A DNA stretch of 64,000 bases from Streptomyces sp. WMMB 322 (GTDB lineage Bacteria; Actinomycetota; Actinomycetes; Streptomycetales; Streptomycetaceae), in NCBI RefSeq assembly GCF_900090145.1, contig NZ_FMHI01000001.1, positions 496,001 through 560,000 on the forward strand. Direction: 5' to 3'. The position numbers and the translations under genes were made by a program. Positions 55,331 through 62,781 of the stretch are shown piece by piece (the stretch's first letter is position 1; each line of letters starts with the position of its first letter). Below the pieces are notes generated by a model. It was given only the letters and a program-made list of their open reading frames with translations, made no database searches and had not been told where the DNA came from.

Positions 55331-55833
55331 GTCCAGCCCTGCATCCCTACCGAGCCCTTGCGGTCACGGCGTCGAACCGCGCAGCCGAAGGCGTCTACGA
55401 GGACACCGGCGGCCCGTTGATCGTCGAAGCCCTGTCGGCCATGGGCTTCGAAGTGGACGGGCCCAGCGTCGTGCACGACGGCGAACCCGTCGCGGAAGTC
55501 CTCGACGCCGCGGTCAAGGCCCGCTACGACGTCGTCGTCACCACCGGCGGCACCGGCGTCTCGCCCACCGACTGCACCCCCGAGATGACGCGCCGCGTCC
55601 TCGACTACGAGATCCCGGGCATCGCGGAGGCGATCCGCGCCCGGGGCGCGGAGAAGGTCCCGACGGCGGTCCTGTCCCGCGGCGTCGCGGGCGTCGCGAA
55701 CAGCACTCTGATCGTCAACCTTCCGGGTTCGTCGGGCGGAGTACGCGACGGACTCGTGGTGCTGGAACGGTTGTTGACGCACGCCGTCGAGCAGATCCAC
55801 GGCGGTGACCATTCCAGAGGGGACCTCAACTGA
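55327..55833 (+). CDS. Molybdopterin adenylyltransferase (MogA/MoaB family)
   Basis: 168 residues, single MoCF-binding domain: RALAVTASNRAAEGVYEDTG, VVHDGEPVAEVLDAAVKARY, DVVVTTGGTGVSPTDCTPEM, GVANSTLIVNLPGSSGGVRD. It adenylates molybdopterin before Mo insertion by MoeA. ATG overlaps the moaC stop; its own stop overlaps the likely CTG start of the acetyltransferase gene, so moaC, mog and rimJ form a coupled run. Confidence 0.92.
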   Translation: MSPALHPYRALAVTASNRAAEGVYEDTGGPLIVEALSAMGFEVDGPSVVHDGEPVAEVLDAAVKARYDVVVTTGGTGVSPTDCTPEMTRRVLDYEIPGIAEAIRARGAEKVPTAVLSRGVAGVANSTLIVNLPGSSGGVRDGLVVLERLLTHAVEQIHGGDHSRGDLN

Positions 55834-56453
55834 ACGCTTCCTGGCCGATCGTGCTGACGGACGGTAAGACCACCCTCCGTCCCATAAAGCTGCGCGATCA
55901 GCGTGCCTGGCGCGAGGTGAACCAGCGCAACCGTGAATGGCTGCGGCCCTGGGAAGCCACCATTCCGCCCGCACCGTCAGGGCTCACACCGCCGAGCCGC
56001 CCCTCGTACCGGCAGATGGTCCGTCACCTGCGCGCCGAGGCGCAGGCGGGCCGGATGCTGCCGTTCGTCGTGGAGCATCAGGGGCGTCTCGCGGGCCAGT
56101 TGACGGTCGCGGGCATCACCTGGGGGTCGATGTGCTCCGGCCATATCGGCTACTGGGTCGACCGCGCGGTCGCCGGCCGCGGGGTGATGCCGACGGCCGT
56201 CGCGCTGGCGACGGACCACTGTTTCCGCACGGTCGGACTGCACCGCGTCGAGATCTGCATCCGTCCGGAGAACACGGCGAGCCGGCGCGTGGTGGAGAAA
56301 CTCGGCTTCCGCGAGGAGGGGTTGAGGCCGCGTTATCTGCATATCGACGGTGCCTGGCGCGACCATCTCGTATTCGCCCTGACTGTCGAAGAAGTGCCGG
56401 AGGGCCTCCTCGCACGCTGGCACCGGACAGCTCCGGGCACGTCCAGAAAATGA
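55830..56453 (+). CDS. GNAT N-acetyltransferase (RimJ/RimL-like)
   Basis: 207 residues. LRPIKLRDQRAWREVNQRNR, MLPFVVEHQGRLAGQLTVAG, HIGYWVDRAVAGRGVMPTAV and HRVEICIRPENTASRRVVEK then LGFREEGLRPRYLHIDGAWR give the acetyl-CoA binding fold. The best start is CTG at 55830 (L-N-A-S-W-P-I-V-L): it overlaps the mog stop, follows agagggg at the right distance, and restores the NASWPxVLTDG opening expected for the family. GTG 55851 would cut into it. The gene's place between moeA/glp and glpR is conserved in Actinobacteria, where it is often annotated rimJ. Substrate, presumably a protein N terminus, is unproven. Confidence 0.88.
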   Translation: MNASWPIVLTDGKTTLRPIKLRDQRAWREVNQRNREWLRPWEATIPPAPSGLTPPSRPSYRQMVRHLRAEAQAGRMLPFVVEHQGRLAGQLTVAGITWGSMCSGHIGYWVDRAVAGRGVMPTAVALATDHCFRTVGLHRVEICIRPENTASRRVVEKLGFREEGLRPRYLHIDGAWRDHLVFALTVEEVPEGLLARWHRTAPGTSRK

Positions 56454-56627
56454 AAAAGACGTTCGATATTAAGGGCGTCCGACTGAACAACCGGCGCGCG
56501 CACAGGAATTGAACACGCGAAGTTCCGTGCCCAACGCCGGTGAAAAACATGGAGAGATCAGCCGGATCATGCGACACACCGCCGCATTTGGCAGATGGGT
56601 GCGGCTCAACCCCTCTACCGTGTGAGG

Positions 56628-57842
56628 GTGAACAGCAGTGGCCTCATCTACGCAGTCATCGTCGGGGCCTGGGCTGCCTACTTGGTGCCGATGTGGCTCC
56701 GCAGGCAGGACGAGCTGAACGAATCCCGCCCGACGGAACGCTTCAGCACCGCCATCCGTCTGCTGTCCGGCAAGGCGGCGATGGAAAGGCGCTACGCGAA
56801 GGAGAACGAGCGCCGCGACGGTGAAGTCGACGGGGAACACGGAGATCTCCCGGCCCCCGACAACGGCACCCCCGGAAACGCGCACGGCGTGGACGATGCG
56901 GCGGACGTCGACGAATCGGTCGACGTACGTGCCTACGCCGACCCCAAGACCATGGTGGGCGAAGGCGGTACGGGCGTTCCCACCGAAGCGTTCGCAGCCT
57001 CCGGCTCCCCGGACGGTGCCAACTCCGGCAGCCGGAACGAGAACACCGGCAGCACCCCGGAGCGGGACGGCGCCGAACGCGGGAAGACGGAACGCGACAA
57101 GGTTGAGCGTGACAAGGCCAGGCAGAAGAACAAGCGCGCCAAGGTGCTCGCCCGGCGTCGCCGCACCACGATGGTTCTCTTCCTCGCCTTCACCGCAGGC
57201 ACGATCGTCGCCGCCGTCGGCGGGCTCGCCTTCCTGTGGGCACCGGGCGTGCCCGGGCTGCTGCTGAGCGCCTACATCGTTCATCTGCGCGTCCAGGAAC
57301 GCCGCCGCTTCGCCGCCGTCATGGACAAGCGCCGCGCGGAGGCCGCGGGGCAGGACGGGCGGGCACAGCAGCCCGGGGACGACGCGGGCGCCCCGACGGC
57401 CGCGCACACCCAAGCCCACCCCCGCCCCTCCGGGCAGGCTCCGGCGGCCGAGCCCGGCGCGACGGCGCACGCGGAAGAGCCCGCCGCGGTCGGCCGGCGC
57501 GCACTCGTCGAGCAGACGGACCACGCGGAGTGGGTCGACCAGCAGCGCGACAGCGGCCGCGAGCCCACCGAGGGCTGGGAGCCGGTGCCGGTGCCGCTTC
57601 CGACATATGTCAGCGCGCCGGTCGCCCCGCGCAGCACACGCGGCGTGGACCTGGAGGCCCCCGGCACATGGAGCTCCGCGCGCTCCAGCGCCGCCGGTGA
57701 GCCCTCGGCCGGCGCCTCCGGCTCCGGCCAGGAGCAGGACGAGGAGCACGGCAGCGGTTCGCGGCGTGGACGGGGCCGGCGGCAGACGCCGCTCTTCGAC
57801 CAGTGCGAGGAAGAGGACCGCCCGCGCGCCGCCAACGAGTGA
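56628..57842 (+). CDS. Glp receptor-like membrane protein (GlpR family)
   Basis: 404 residues from GTG 56628. Helix 1 at ~5-23 (GLIYAVIVGAWAAYLVPMWL) is followed by RRQDELNESRPTERFSTAIR, the conserved cytoplasmic motif of the family. A ~120-residue acidic, disordered stretch and a basic ERDKVERDKARQKNKRAKVL leads to paired helices at ~181-200 (TTMVLFLAFTAGTIVAAVGG) and ~205-222. A ~180-residue disordered C terminus ends TPLFDQCEEEDRP. The N-terminal motif and location near moeA match the corynebacterial Glp receptor, which links gephyrin-like Glp to the divisome and Wag31. The role here is by analogy. GTG is chosen for the MNSSGLIYAV-type opening of the family. Confidence 0.75.
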   Translation: MNSSGLIYAVIVGAWAAYLVPMWLRRQDELNESRPTERFSTAIRLLSGKAAMERRYAKENERRDGEVDGEHGDLPAPDNGTPGNAHGVDDAADVDESVDVRAYADPKTMVGEGGTGVPTEAFAASGSPDGANSGSRNENTGSTPERDGAERGKTERDKVERDKARQKNKRAKVLARRRRTTMVLFLAFTAGTIVAAVGGLAFLWAPGVPGLLLSAYIVHLRVQERRRFAAVMDKRRAEAAGQDGRAQQPGDDAGAPTAAHTQAHPRPSGQAPAAEPGATAHAEEPAAVGRRALVEQTDHAEWVDQQRDSGREPTEGWEPVPVPLPTYVSAPVAPRSTRGVDLEAPGTWSSARSSAAGEPSAGASGSGQEQDEEHGSGSRRGRGRRQTPLFDQCEEEDRPRAANE

Positions 57843-57986
57843 CCCCCGGTGACCGGGCTCCGGCGCCGCCGCCGGGCCGGTCACCGGGGCGCTCGGCCCT
57901 TCGGCAGCGCCGGGAGGGGCGGTGACCAGGGCCGGAACCGATTAACGCCCGGTGCGGCGAGGATGCTAAGGTTTCACCCGTCGCAA

Positions 57987-58060
57987 GGGCCTGTGGCGCA
58001 GTCCGGTAGCGCATCTCGTTCGCAACGAGAGGGTCAGGGGTTCAAATCCCCTCAGGTCCA
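57987..58060 (+). tRNA. tRNA-Ala (anticodon CGC)
   Basis: 74-nt cloverleaf. Acceptor GGGCCTG/CAGGTCC with the G3-U70 alanine identity pair, anticodon stem TCTCG/CGAGA, loop TTCGCAA (anticodon CGC), T arm AGGGG-TTCAAAT-CCCCT, discriminator A. CCA is not fully encoded. It borders the putative integrated element on its left side. Confidence 0.96.
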
Positions 58061-58102
58061 CCGCGGGGCCGTTCTTGAGTCAGCTCGAGGACGGTTGACG
58101 AG

Positions 58103-58145
58103 ATCCCGTTCGATCATGGAGATCGGACGGGATTCTTGCGTTTTT
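58103..58145 (+). terminator. Terminator after tRNA-Ala
   Basis: 13-bp arms (58103-58115, 58121-58133, one G-T) with a 5-base loop, then tcttgcgttttt. A standard intrinsic terminator. Confidence 0.85.
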
Positions 58146-58296
58146 GAGGTCCGTTCGATGCGTGTTCGGGGTGGTGGGGTGGGGCGTGCGGTGCTGGAAG
58201 TGCCCTGGTGCGCGGGTTCGCCCCTATCAGGGCATGCCAGTTGGCCCCTGGGCTTGGGGCCAGCTGCCTTGGATGTGGGGTTGTTCCGCCGGTGGG

Positions 58297-60090
58297 TCAG
58301 CCGCCCTGGGGTGGAGGTCTAATAGCCGTCTCGGGGGCTTCGGTCTGGGTCGATACGGGAGCCGGGATGGACTCGTAGTCCAGGTCGACCAGGTTGGATC
58401 CTGTGCGCACCTCGAGCCAGGTATCCAGGATGTCGAGGTTGCCGACAGTGATCATGATGGCTGTGAGCAGGGTTTGCGCAACCTGCCCAGGTGCCGGGCG
58501 GTGCTTTGGGTTGCCGATATCCAACTCTTCACTTTTCAGACGCCCGTTGATGCCTTCGTTGTGAGAGCGGATCGGCTGGTAGGTGCGCTTCCACGTATCG
58601 CTCAGGTACTGGCTGTCCTGTCGGTACTTCGCAGTGCGCCAGTCACCGGCGGCATCTGCGGGGACGCTGATCGAGGATTGGACACAGGCCGGGGGGAGAT
58701 GCTCCCTGTCAGCTTCTTCGTGCCACTCGGATGCCGGCAGTTGAACTGTAGGCAGAGCGGCTGGGTGGCGCGCTCGGGCTCGGGCGTCGTGCAAGTTGAT
58801 CACTGTGGTGGGTGGGCCAGTCCGGTCTGGCCGGAGCCGGTCATGGCGGAGGCAATTGACAGTGGGGGAGGGGCCGCGCGCCGGGCATTGCAATCGGATG
58901 GTGCCGCGGGCGTCAGGGCTCTCTTTGGTCTTGAAGTAGAAGGGCGCACGTTCTTCGAGCGCGGCTTTCATTTCTTGAGGCGGGTTGCGGACCGTGCCAT
59001 CTTTGGCGCCCCTTGTGACCTGCGCGAGCGCGGTAGGCATGTGAGGACAAGCGAGGCAGCCGTCGACCAGCAGGGCTCCTTCCCAACTTCCCTGAACCCC
59101 ACGTTCGTTGGCCTTGTAGTCGAGGGCGAGTCGGTATCCGAGTTGGCGGGCGGGGACCTGAAAGTTCCCAGGCGAACAGCCCGTATAGGCACGATCTGCG
59201 GCGCACGTCCCTGTCGGAAGGCCGAGGTCGCCGAGCTGGGTCAACGCCGCGATCGCATTCTGGCCAGTTCGGACAGTGGGGGTGTCCAGCGCGAGGCCGA
59301 GGCACAGCTGTGGGTACGGCAGTGCCTTCTTGCCTTGCTCCGGGCGCTTCGTGTGCGCGGCTACCACCAGCGTGGCGCTGTATCCGAAGATGCCGTCGCT
59401 CGATCCTGCGCTGTAGTGCCAGCCAGCGGTGATCTCCACAGAGGCGGTGTGGCTACGTCCGCTGTCCGGATGGGCCAGAACCGGGATAGGCGTCGCGTCT
59501 ACGCCGACATCACCCTGCCACCCCCGAAGGTGGCCGCGGGCTTGAGCGAGACGGACGGGTGCAAGCACGAGCTGGTTCGCCAGTCTCTGCAGCAAGGCCG
59601 CAGCCTGACGTCCCGCAGGCGAGTTCCAGACCTTCGCGTATTCGCTGGCGATCTCCTTGGGCAGTCGGCGACGTCGATCGTGCCGTGCCGGATCCAGCAC
59701 CGTCGTGATGCGATCCAGCGCCCGGTAGAGGCGTCGACTGGATGCGATGCACTCGTGAGCGGTTCCTGGGGACTGGTGCGGAATCCCGAGCCACCCGCGT
59801 GCCCGCCGCTGGAGACTGAAGTGAAGGATGCGCCACGCTGCCGCCACGGTCGCACGCCCCGTGTAGTACGCAGCCAAGAGCAGCCCGGCCAAGACCGTGC
59901 GCGGTCGAATTCCCGCTGGCCCAGGACGGCCCTGCAACAGCGACTCCAGCTGATCGGGCACGCCGGAACGGTCCAGCAACGTCAGCAGCTGACCGACCTT
60001 GGAGTCGGGAATTTCTGTCACTTTTCCCGGACGAAGCCGAGGCCGCAGGGCACGTGCGGCAGCCTGGTCCTGCGGTGGCCGCGCCCTCAC
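58297..60090 (-). CDS. DDE transposase-like protein
   Basis: 597 residues; GTG at 60090 overlaps the recombinase stop. The N-terminal part (KVGQLLTLLDRSGVPDQLES, TVLAGLLLAAYYTGRATVAA) resembles the helical N domain of IS1182/IS4-like transposases. DDE candidates: Asp in GDVGVDATPIPVLAHPDSGR, Asp in GTCAADRAYTGCSPGNFQVP, and Glu in IRSHNEGINGRLKSEELDIG near the end. Cys-rich spots (GCLACPHM, LQCPARG) between the second and third sit where related proteins have a zinc-like insertion. No terminal inverted repeats or target duplication are seen, so it is not a simple IS. The coupling to a tyrosine recombinase is unusual. Not recognised as a named family. Confidence 0.6.
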   Translation of the reverse strand: MRARPPQDQAAARALRPRLRPGKVTEIPDSKVGQLLTLLDRSGVPDQLESLLQGRPGPAGIRPRTVLAGLLLAAYYTGRATVAAAWRILHFSLQRRARGWLGIPHQSPGTAHECIASSRRLYRALDRITTVLDPARHDRRRRLPKEIASEYAKVWNSPAGRQAAALLQRLANQLVLAPVRLAQARGHLRGWQGDVGVDATPIPVLAHPDSGRSHTASVEITAGWHYSAGSSDGIFGYSATLVVAAHTKRPEQGKKALPYPQLCLGLALDTPTVRTGQNAIAALTQLGDLGLPTGTCAADRAYTGCSPGNFQVPARQLGYRLALDYKANERGVQGSWEGALLVDGCLACPHMPTALAQVTRGAKDGTVRNPPQEMKAALEERAPFYFKTKESPDARGTIRLQCPARGPSPTVNCLRHDRLRPDRTGPPTTVINLHDARARARHPAALPTVQLPASEWHEEADREHLPPACVQSSISVPADAAGDWRTAKYRQDSQYLSDTWKRTYQPIRSHNEGINGRLKSEELDIGNPKHRPAPGQVAQTLLTAIMITVGNLDILDTWLEVRTGSNLVDLDYESIPAPVSTQTEAPETAIRPPPQGG

Positions 60091-61010
60091 CGACGTCCGC
60101 GCAGCAGTCGGAAGACTTCCCCTTTCGCTAGCGGCGGCACCCAGTGGTGGTAGGGGCTGAGGGCAGCAGGAGATGTCATGCCGGCGGCGTCGGCAACAAC
60201 GGTCGGACTGACACCTTCCGCGAGCAGGTTCACGATCCAGGTCGAGCGAAGCCGGCGCGCGGACAAGGGCGGGAGGCCGTTCGGGGGTGTGTGCCGCCGA
60301 GGCCACGAAGAGATCAGGTTCTTCGCGGCATCCACCTTGCGACCGGGACGGAACACGTAGTCCCCTTCTACCCGCTCGGCCACCTCTGCCAGGACCGTCT
60401 CCCACCTCGCACGACAGGCAACGACCCGCCCCAGCATGCGCTTGTCCATCACCGCGTGGCCGAGATCGGTGACGCGGATGTCGTTACCGCGTACCCGGGC
60501 GATCTCACCTGGAGCGAGCCCGCAGCCGGCACCGAGAGCCATGAGAGCGAGCCCGTCCCAGCATGCTTGGCCGGGCAGCTGCGCGGCCCAGAACCTGAGG
60601 CCCGCGATCTGTTCCTCGTCGTAGGGCGGTTGCGGTTGCCGAGGCGAGGAGAATCGGGCCGGCGGAGCCTCGCCGCGCTGTACCCAGACGAGTGCCTCGC
60701 GCACGCGCCGAAGCCAGGACCGGTACGTCTGCACCGTGGAACCGTCCATTCCCGCGCAACCCACCAGCACGAACGCATCGATGGTCTCGGAGCGCATCCA
60801 CACGCCGGGCTCTCGGGGCAGGCCGCGTCCGTCCGCCCACACGGCCAACCGACCGACCACATGCATCAGGTGCTCCGCCTGGTAGGGCGTTGCGGGGATA
60901 GCCGCAGCCACTGTCGCTCTGACGTGTTCTGCGACCGGCCGCCATTGGCGCCCGGGCAGATCGGGACTGTACTCGCGGATTCGCCGGGACACCTCAGGGC
61001 TCAACGTCAC
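60087..61010 (-). CDS. Divergent tyrosine recombinase/integrase
   Basis: 307 residues from GTG at 61010. An N-terminal SAM-like core-binding domain (~30-140: YQAEHLMHVVGRLAVWADGR, MDGSTVQTYRSWLRRVREAL) precedes a catalytic domain: ALGAGCGLAPGEIARVRGND, DYVFRPGRKVDAAKNLISSW, LSARRLRSTWIVNLLAEGVS, DAAGMTSPAALSPYHHWVPP. The first catalytic Arg of the usual GLRxxE box is Ala, the H-x-x-R box reads R-R-L-R, and the likely nucleophile is Tyr in SPYHHW. The family is plausible, but activity without the first Arg is doubtful. It overlaps the transposase-like gene and is divergent from the XRE gene. The ribosome site is weak. Confidence 0.65.
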   Translation of the reverse strand: MTLSPEVSRRIREYSPDLPGRQWRPVAEHVRATVAAAIPATPYQAEHLMHVVGRLAVWADGRGLPREPGVWMRSETIDAFVLVGCAGMDGSTVQTYRSWLRRVREALVWVQRGEAPPARFSSPRQPQPPYDEEQIAGLRFWAAQLPGQACWDGLALMALGAGCGLAPGEIARVRGNDIRVTDLGHAVMDKRMLGRVVACRARWETVLAEVAERVEGDYVFRPGRKVDAAKNLISSWPRRHTPPNGLPPLSARRLRSTWIVNLLAEGVSPTVVADAAGMTSPAALSPYHHWVPPLAKGEVFRLLRGRR

Positions 61011-61085
61011 AGACCAACTGAACTGGCTGGACAAGCAGCCGGTGAAGTGGTCGAAGCCGATCTTCACGGAAAGGAGTGCATCAAC

Positions 61086-61418
61086 GTGGTGGGAGGTTTC
61101 GCCCGCAGAAGGCCGCCGCGTGACCTTGCCGGCAATCCTGAAGCCTGGCCGCGGGCTGATGTTGCCGATCCCGCAGCGGCAGTGATCCAACACATCGCCC
61201 GCAGTCTCAGTGGGGTCATCGAAGAGCGGGGGCTGAGCCTTCGTCGCTGCGCCGAGCGCTCCGGTGTCAATCGGCAAGCGATCGCCGACTTGATCGTCGG
61301 AAACTGCTGGCCTGACGTCGCGACACTCGTTCGCTTGGAAGATTCCCTGGGTACTCCGCTGTACCCGCCCAGTGGCGAGATGTTCCGAGGACAAAACAGG
61401 CCTTTCCGTCCCGACTGA
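61086..61418 (+). CDS. XRE-type helix-turn-helix regulator
   Basis: 110 residues from GTG at 61086, with aaggag 9 bp upstream. The HTH covers ~40-100: AAVIQHIARSLSGVIEERGL, SLRRCAERSGVNRQAIADLI, VGNCWPDVATLVRLEDSLGT. It ends with a short Pro-rich tail. It is read away from the recombinase across 75 bp that must contain both promoters, a usual layout for an element's own repressor. Confidence 0.75.
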   Translation: MVGGFARRRPPRDLAGNPEAWPRADVADPAAAVIQHIARSLSGVIEERGLSLRRCAERSGVNRQAIADLIVGNCWPDVATLVRLEDSLGTPLYPPSGEMFRGQNRPFRPD

Positions 61419-61548
61419 GGACCAGAAGGGACGACGAATCAGGCCACGCACCCCCGAGACGAGCAGTGTTGCTCTAACCTCGGGGGTACGCGAGCCGTTA
61501 GCTATGGGTCCGCGTGAGGCGCCTTGAGGTGCAACTCATCGGCGCCGC

Positions 61549-61580
61549 CTCCGCCTCTCCGCATTTGCGGGGAGGCGGAG
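61549..61580. terminator. Hairpin between convergent element genes
   Basis: 14-bp arms (61549-61562, 61567-61580, one mismatch) with an attt loop and ttcattgttc after. It lies between the XRE gene and the convergent coiled-coil gene in a 181-bp gap. Confidence 0.75.
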
Positions 61581-61599
61581 TTCATTGTTCGGCGTTCCG

Positions 61600-62199
61600 C
61601 TAGGCGACCCCTTTCAGTACGGCCTCATCGCCACGAGCGATCTCGAACACTCCCGCTGGCTCTTCTACTGCCCGGCCGTGCTTGACCTGCCGCTTGCACG
61701 TCGCACGGACCGTCTCCACCGCCGACGTCCCCGCCTTACCCTTCGTCGGACGGCCCAGCGCTGCTGCGATCTCCTTCGCTCGCATCGGCCGCCCAGAGGT
61801 TGCAAGAACCTGCAGTACTTCACGCCACAGTTCGACCGGCTTGTCTTCCGGCTTCACGGCCGCTGGCTGTCGAGGCCCCGGGTGCCGGGAGGGTGCTGCA
61901 CGTTTGGTCTGCGCCGTGGTGCGGGTCTCGGTGGCTGCTGTTTCGGCGGCCGGAGCCGGTGCTTCTTGCTCACGCACTGTGGACGACAGAGAGGTGGGCT
62001 TGCCGACGATCTCGCGTAGCGCCTCATCAAGTTGATCTCGTGCAGTGGAGGCTTTCGTCAGCTCTGCCTGCAGTTCCTCCAGTTGGGCCTGCAGTTCAGC
62101 TTGACGCTTGCGCAGCCGCTCTGCCTTTCTCGTGTAAAAGCGAACCGCAGTGTGCAAACCTTCCGCCGCTTCCGCCTCATCCACGCGCCCGGAAACCAT
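61600..62199 (-). CDS. Coiled-coil plus winged-helix hypothetical protein
   Basis: 199 residues; ATG 62199 follows gggagg by 5 bases. Residues ~18-70 form a coiled coil (RFYTRKAERLRKRQAELQAQ, LEELQAELTKASTARDQLDE). A Pro/Ala/Thr linker spans ~75-115. The C-terminal ~80 residues look like a winged helix (VELWREVLQVLATSGRPMRA, KEIAAALGRPTKGKAGTSAV, ETVRATCKRQVKHGRAVEEP) ending AGVFEIARGDEAVL. Probably a DNA-binding oligomer. Its family is not recognised; it could be an element-encoded regulator or nucleoid-type protein. Confidence 0.65.
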   Translation of the reverse strand: MVSGRVDEAEAAEGLHTAVRFYTRKAERLRKRQAELQAQLEELQAELTKASTARDQLDEALREIVGKPTSLSSTVREQEAPAPAAETAATETRTTAQTKRAAPSRHPGPRQPAAVKPEDKPVELWREVLQVLATSGRPMRAKEIAAALGRPTKGKAGTSAVETVRATCKRQVKHGRAVEEPAGVFEIARGDEAVLKGVA

Positions 62200-62781
62200 C
62201 CAGACCCTCCCGCACCCCTGTCGGCATGACAACGCGACGCCAGTCATCGTAGAGAACGCCAGCTATGCCAGTCACCCAAACGGCCAACTACGCATGCCAG
62301 TTGGCTGTCTGGGGTCAGCCAAAGGCGCCGAGGGGCTGTGGATCAACCACGGTCAGGCTCCATGGAATCGTGCCATCGTCATCTCCCGTTCCCGGCGGCC
62401 TCAGCAGGCACTTTGTGGTCACACGCTCCCCACTGCAACTCTCGGAGCGGCATGAGCCCCGGCCGTCGGAAGTCGAAAACTCGACTACGTTTCGGCCCAG
62501 TTGCCAGCGAAAATCACGCGGATGCGGGGGCTGATGCGCGCCCATGCAGCAAGGCGCAGACGCCCAGTATCATCTGTTTCGACCCAGATAGGTGGATCCA
62601 GCCGCGGTGCACTCCTCTGCGACCGATCGCGCACGAGGGCCGTGTCCCGTAGTGATTACGTCGCCTTACGCCACCCAACTTCGATGTTCAGTGCGACTGT
62701 CCTGGGATGACTGAGTAGCCAGTACTGCATCTACCGGCGTCCACCGGGAGAAGCAGCGGGTCCCACGTGATGGAGGAGCGC
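62200..62781. other. Intergenic region, no gene recognised
   Basis: 582 bp between the divergent coiled-coil and right-edge genes, with lower GC than the rest of the window. It contains the right 14-bp flank repeat (62292-62305) and a gcggatgcgggggctgatgcg near-repeat at 62518-62540. Short ORFs here lack ribosome sites and family features. The promoter of the edge gene should lie in its last ~100 bp. Confidence 0.5.

Larger units (their letters stand above)
58232..62305. mobile_element. Putative integrated element with recombinase, DDE protein and regulator
   Basis: Boundaries are tentative. The 14-bp sequence gcatgccagttggc occurs at 58232-58245 and 62292-62305, flanking four genes: a DDE-type transposase-like protein, an overlapping divergent tyrosine recombinase, a divergently read XRE regulator and a coiled-coil/winged-helix protein. 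The left edge is 170 bp from tRNA-Ala. Codon choice is less GC-extreme than in the galU-glpR block. No copy of the tRNA 3' end was found at the right side, so tRNA-targeted integration is not shown. A 14-bp match can arise by chance, so the flanking repeat is weak evidence alone. Confidence 0.4.

Noticed and set aside
57987..58060. tRNA-Ala as attachment site of the right-hand element
   Set aside because: No second copy of the tRNA 3' end was found between 61 and 64 kb, so tRNA-targeted integration is not supported within the window.
58144..60153. Plus-strand 669-codon ORF across the transposase-like gene
   Set aside because: Antisense to a frame with DDE-type motifs; the product shows no recognisable domain and no ribosome site.
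60144..61085. In-frame upstream extension of the XRE gene
   Set aside because: It is antisense to the recombinase, lacks any similarity, and the GTG at 61086 has a proper ribosome site.
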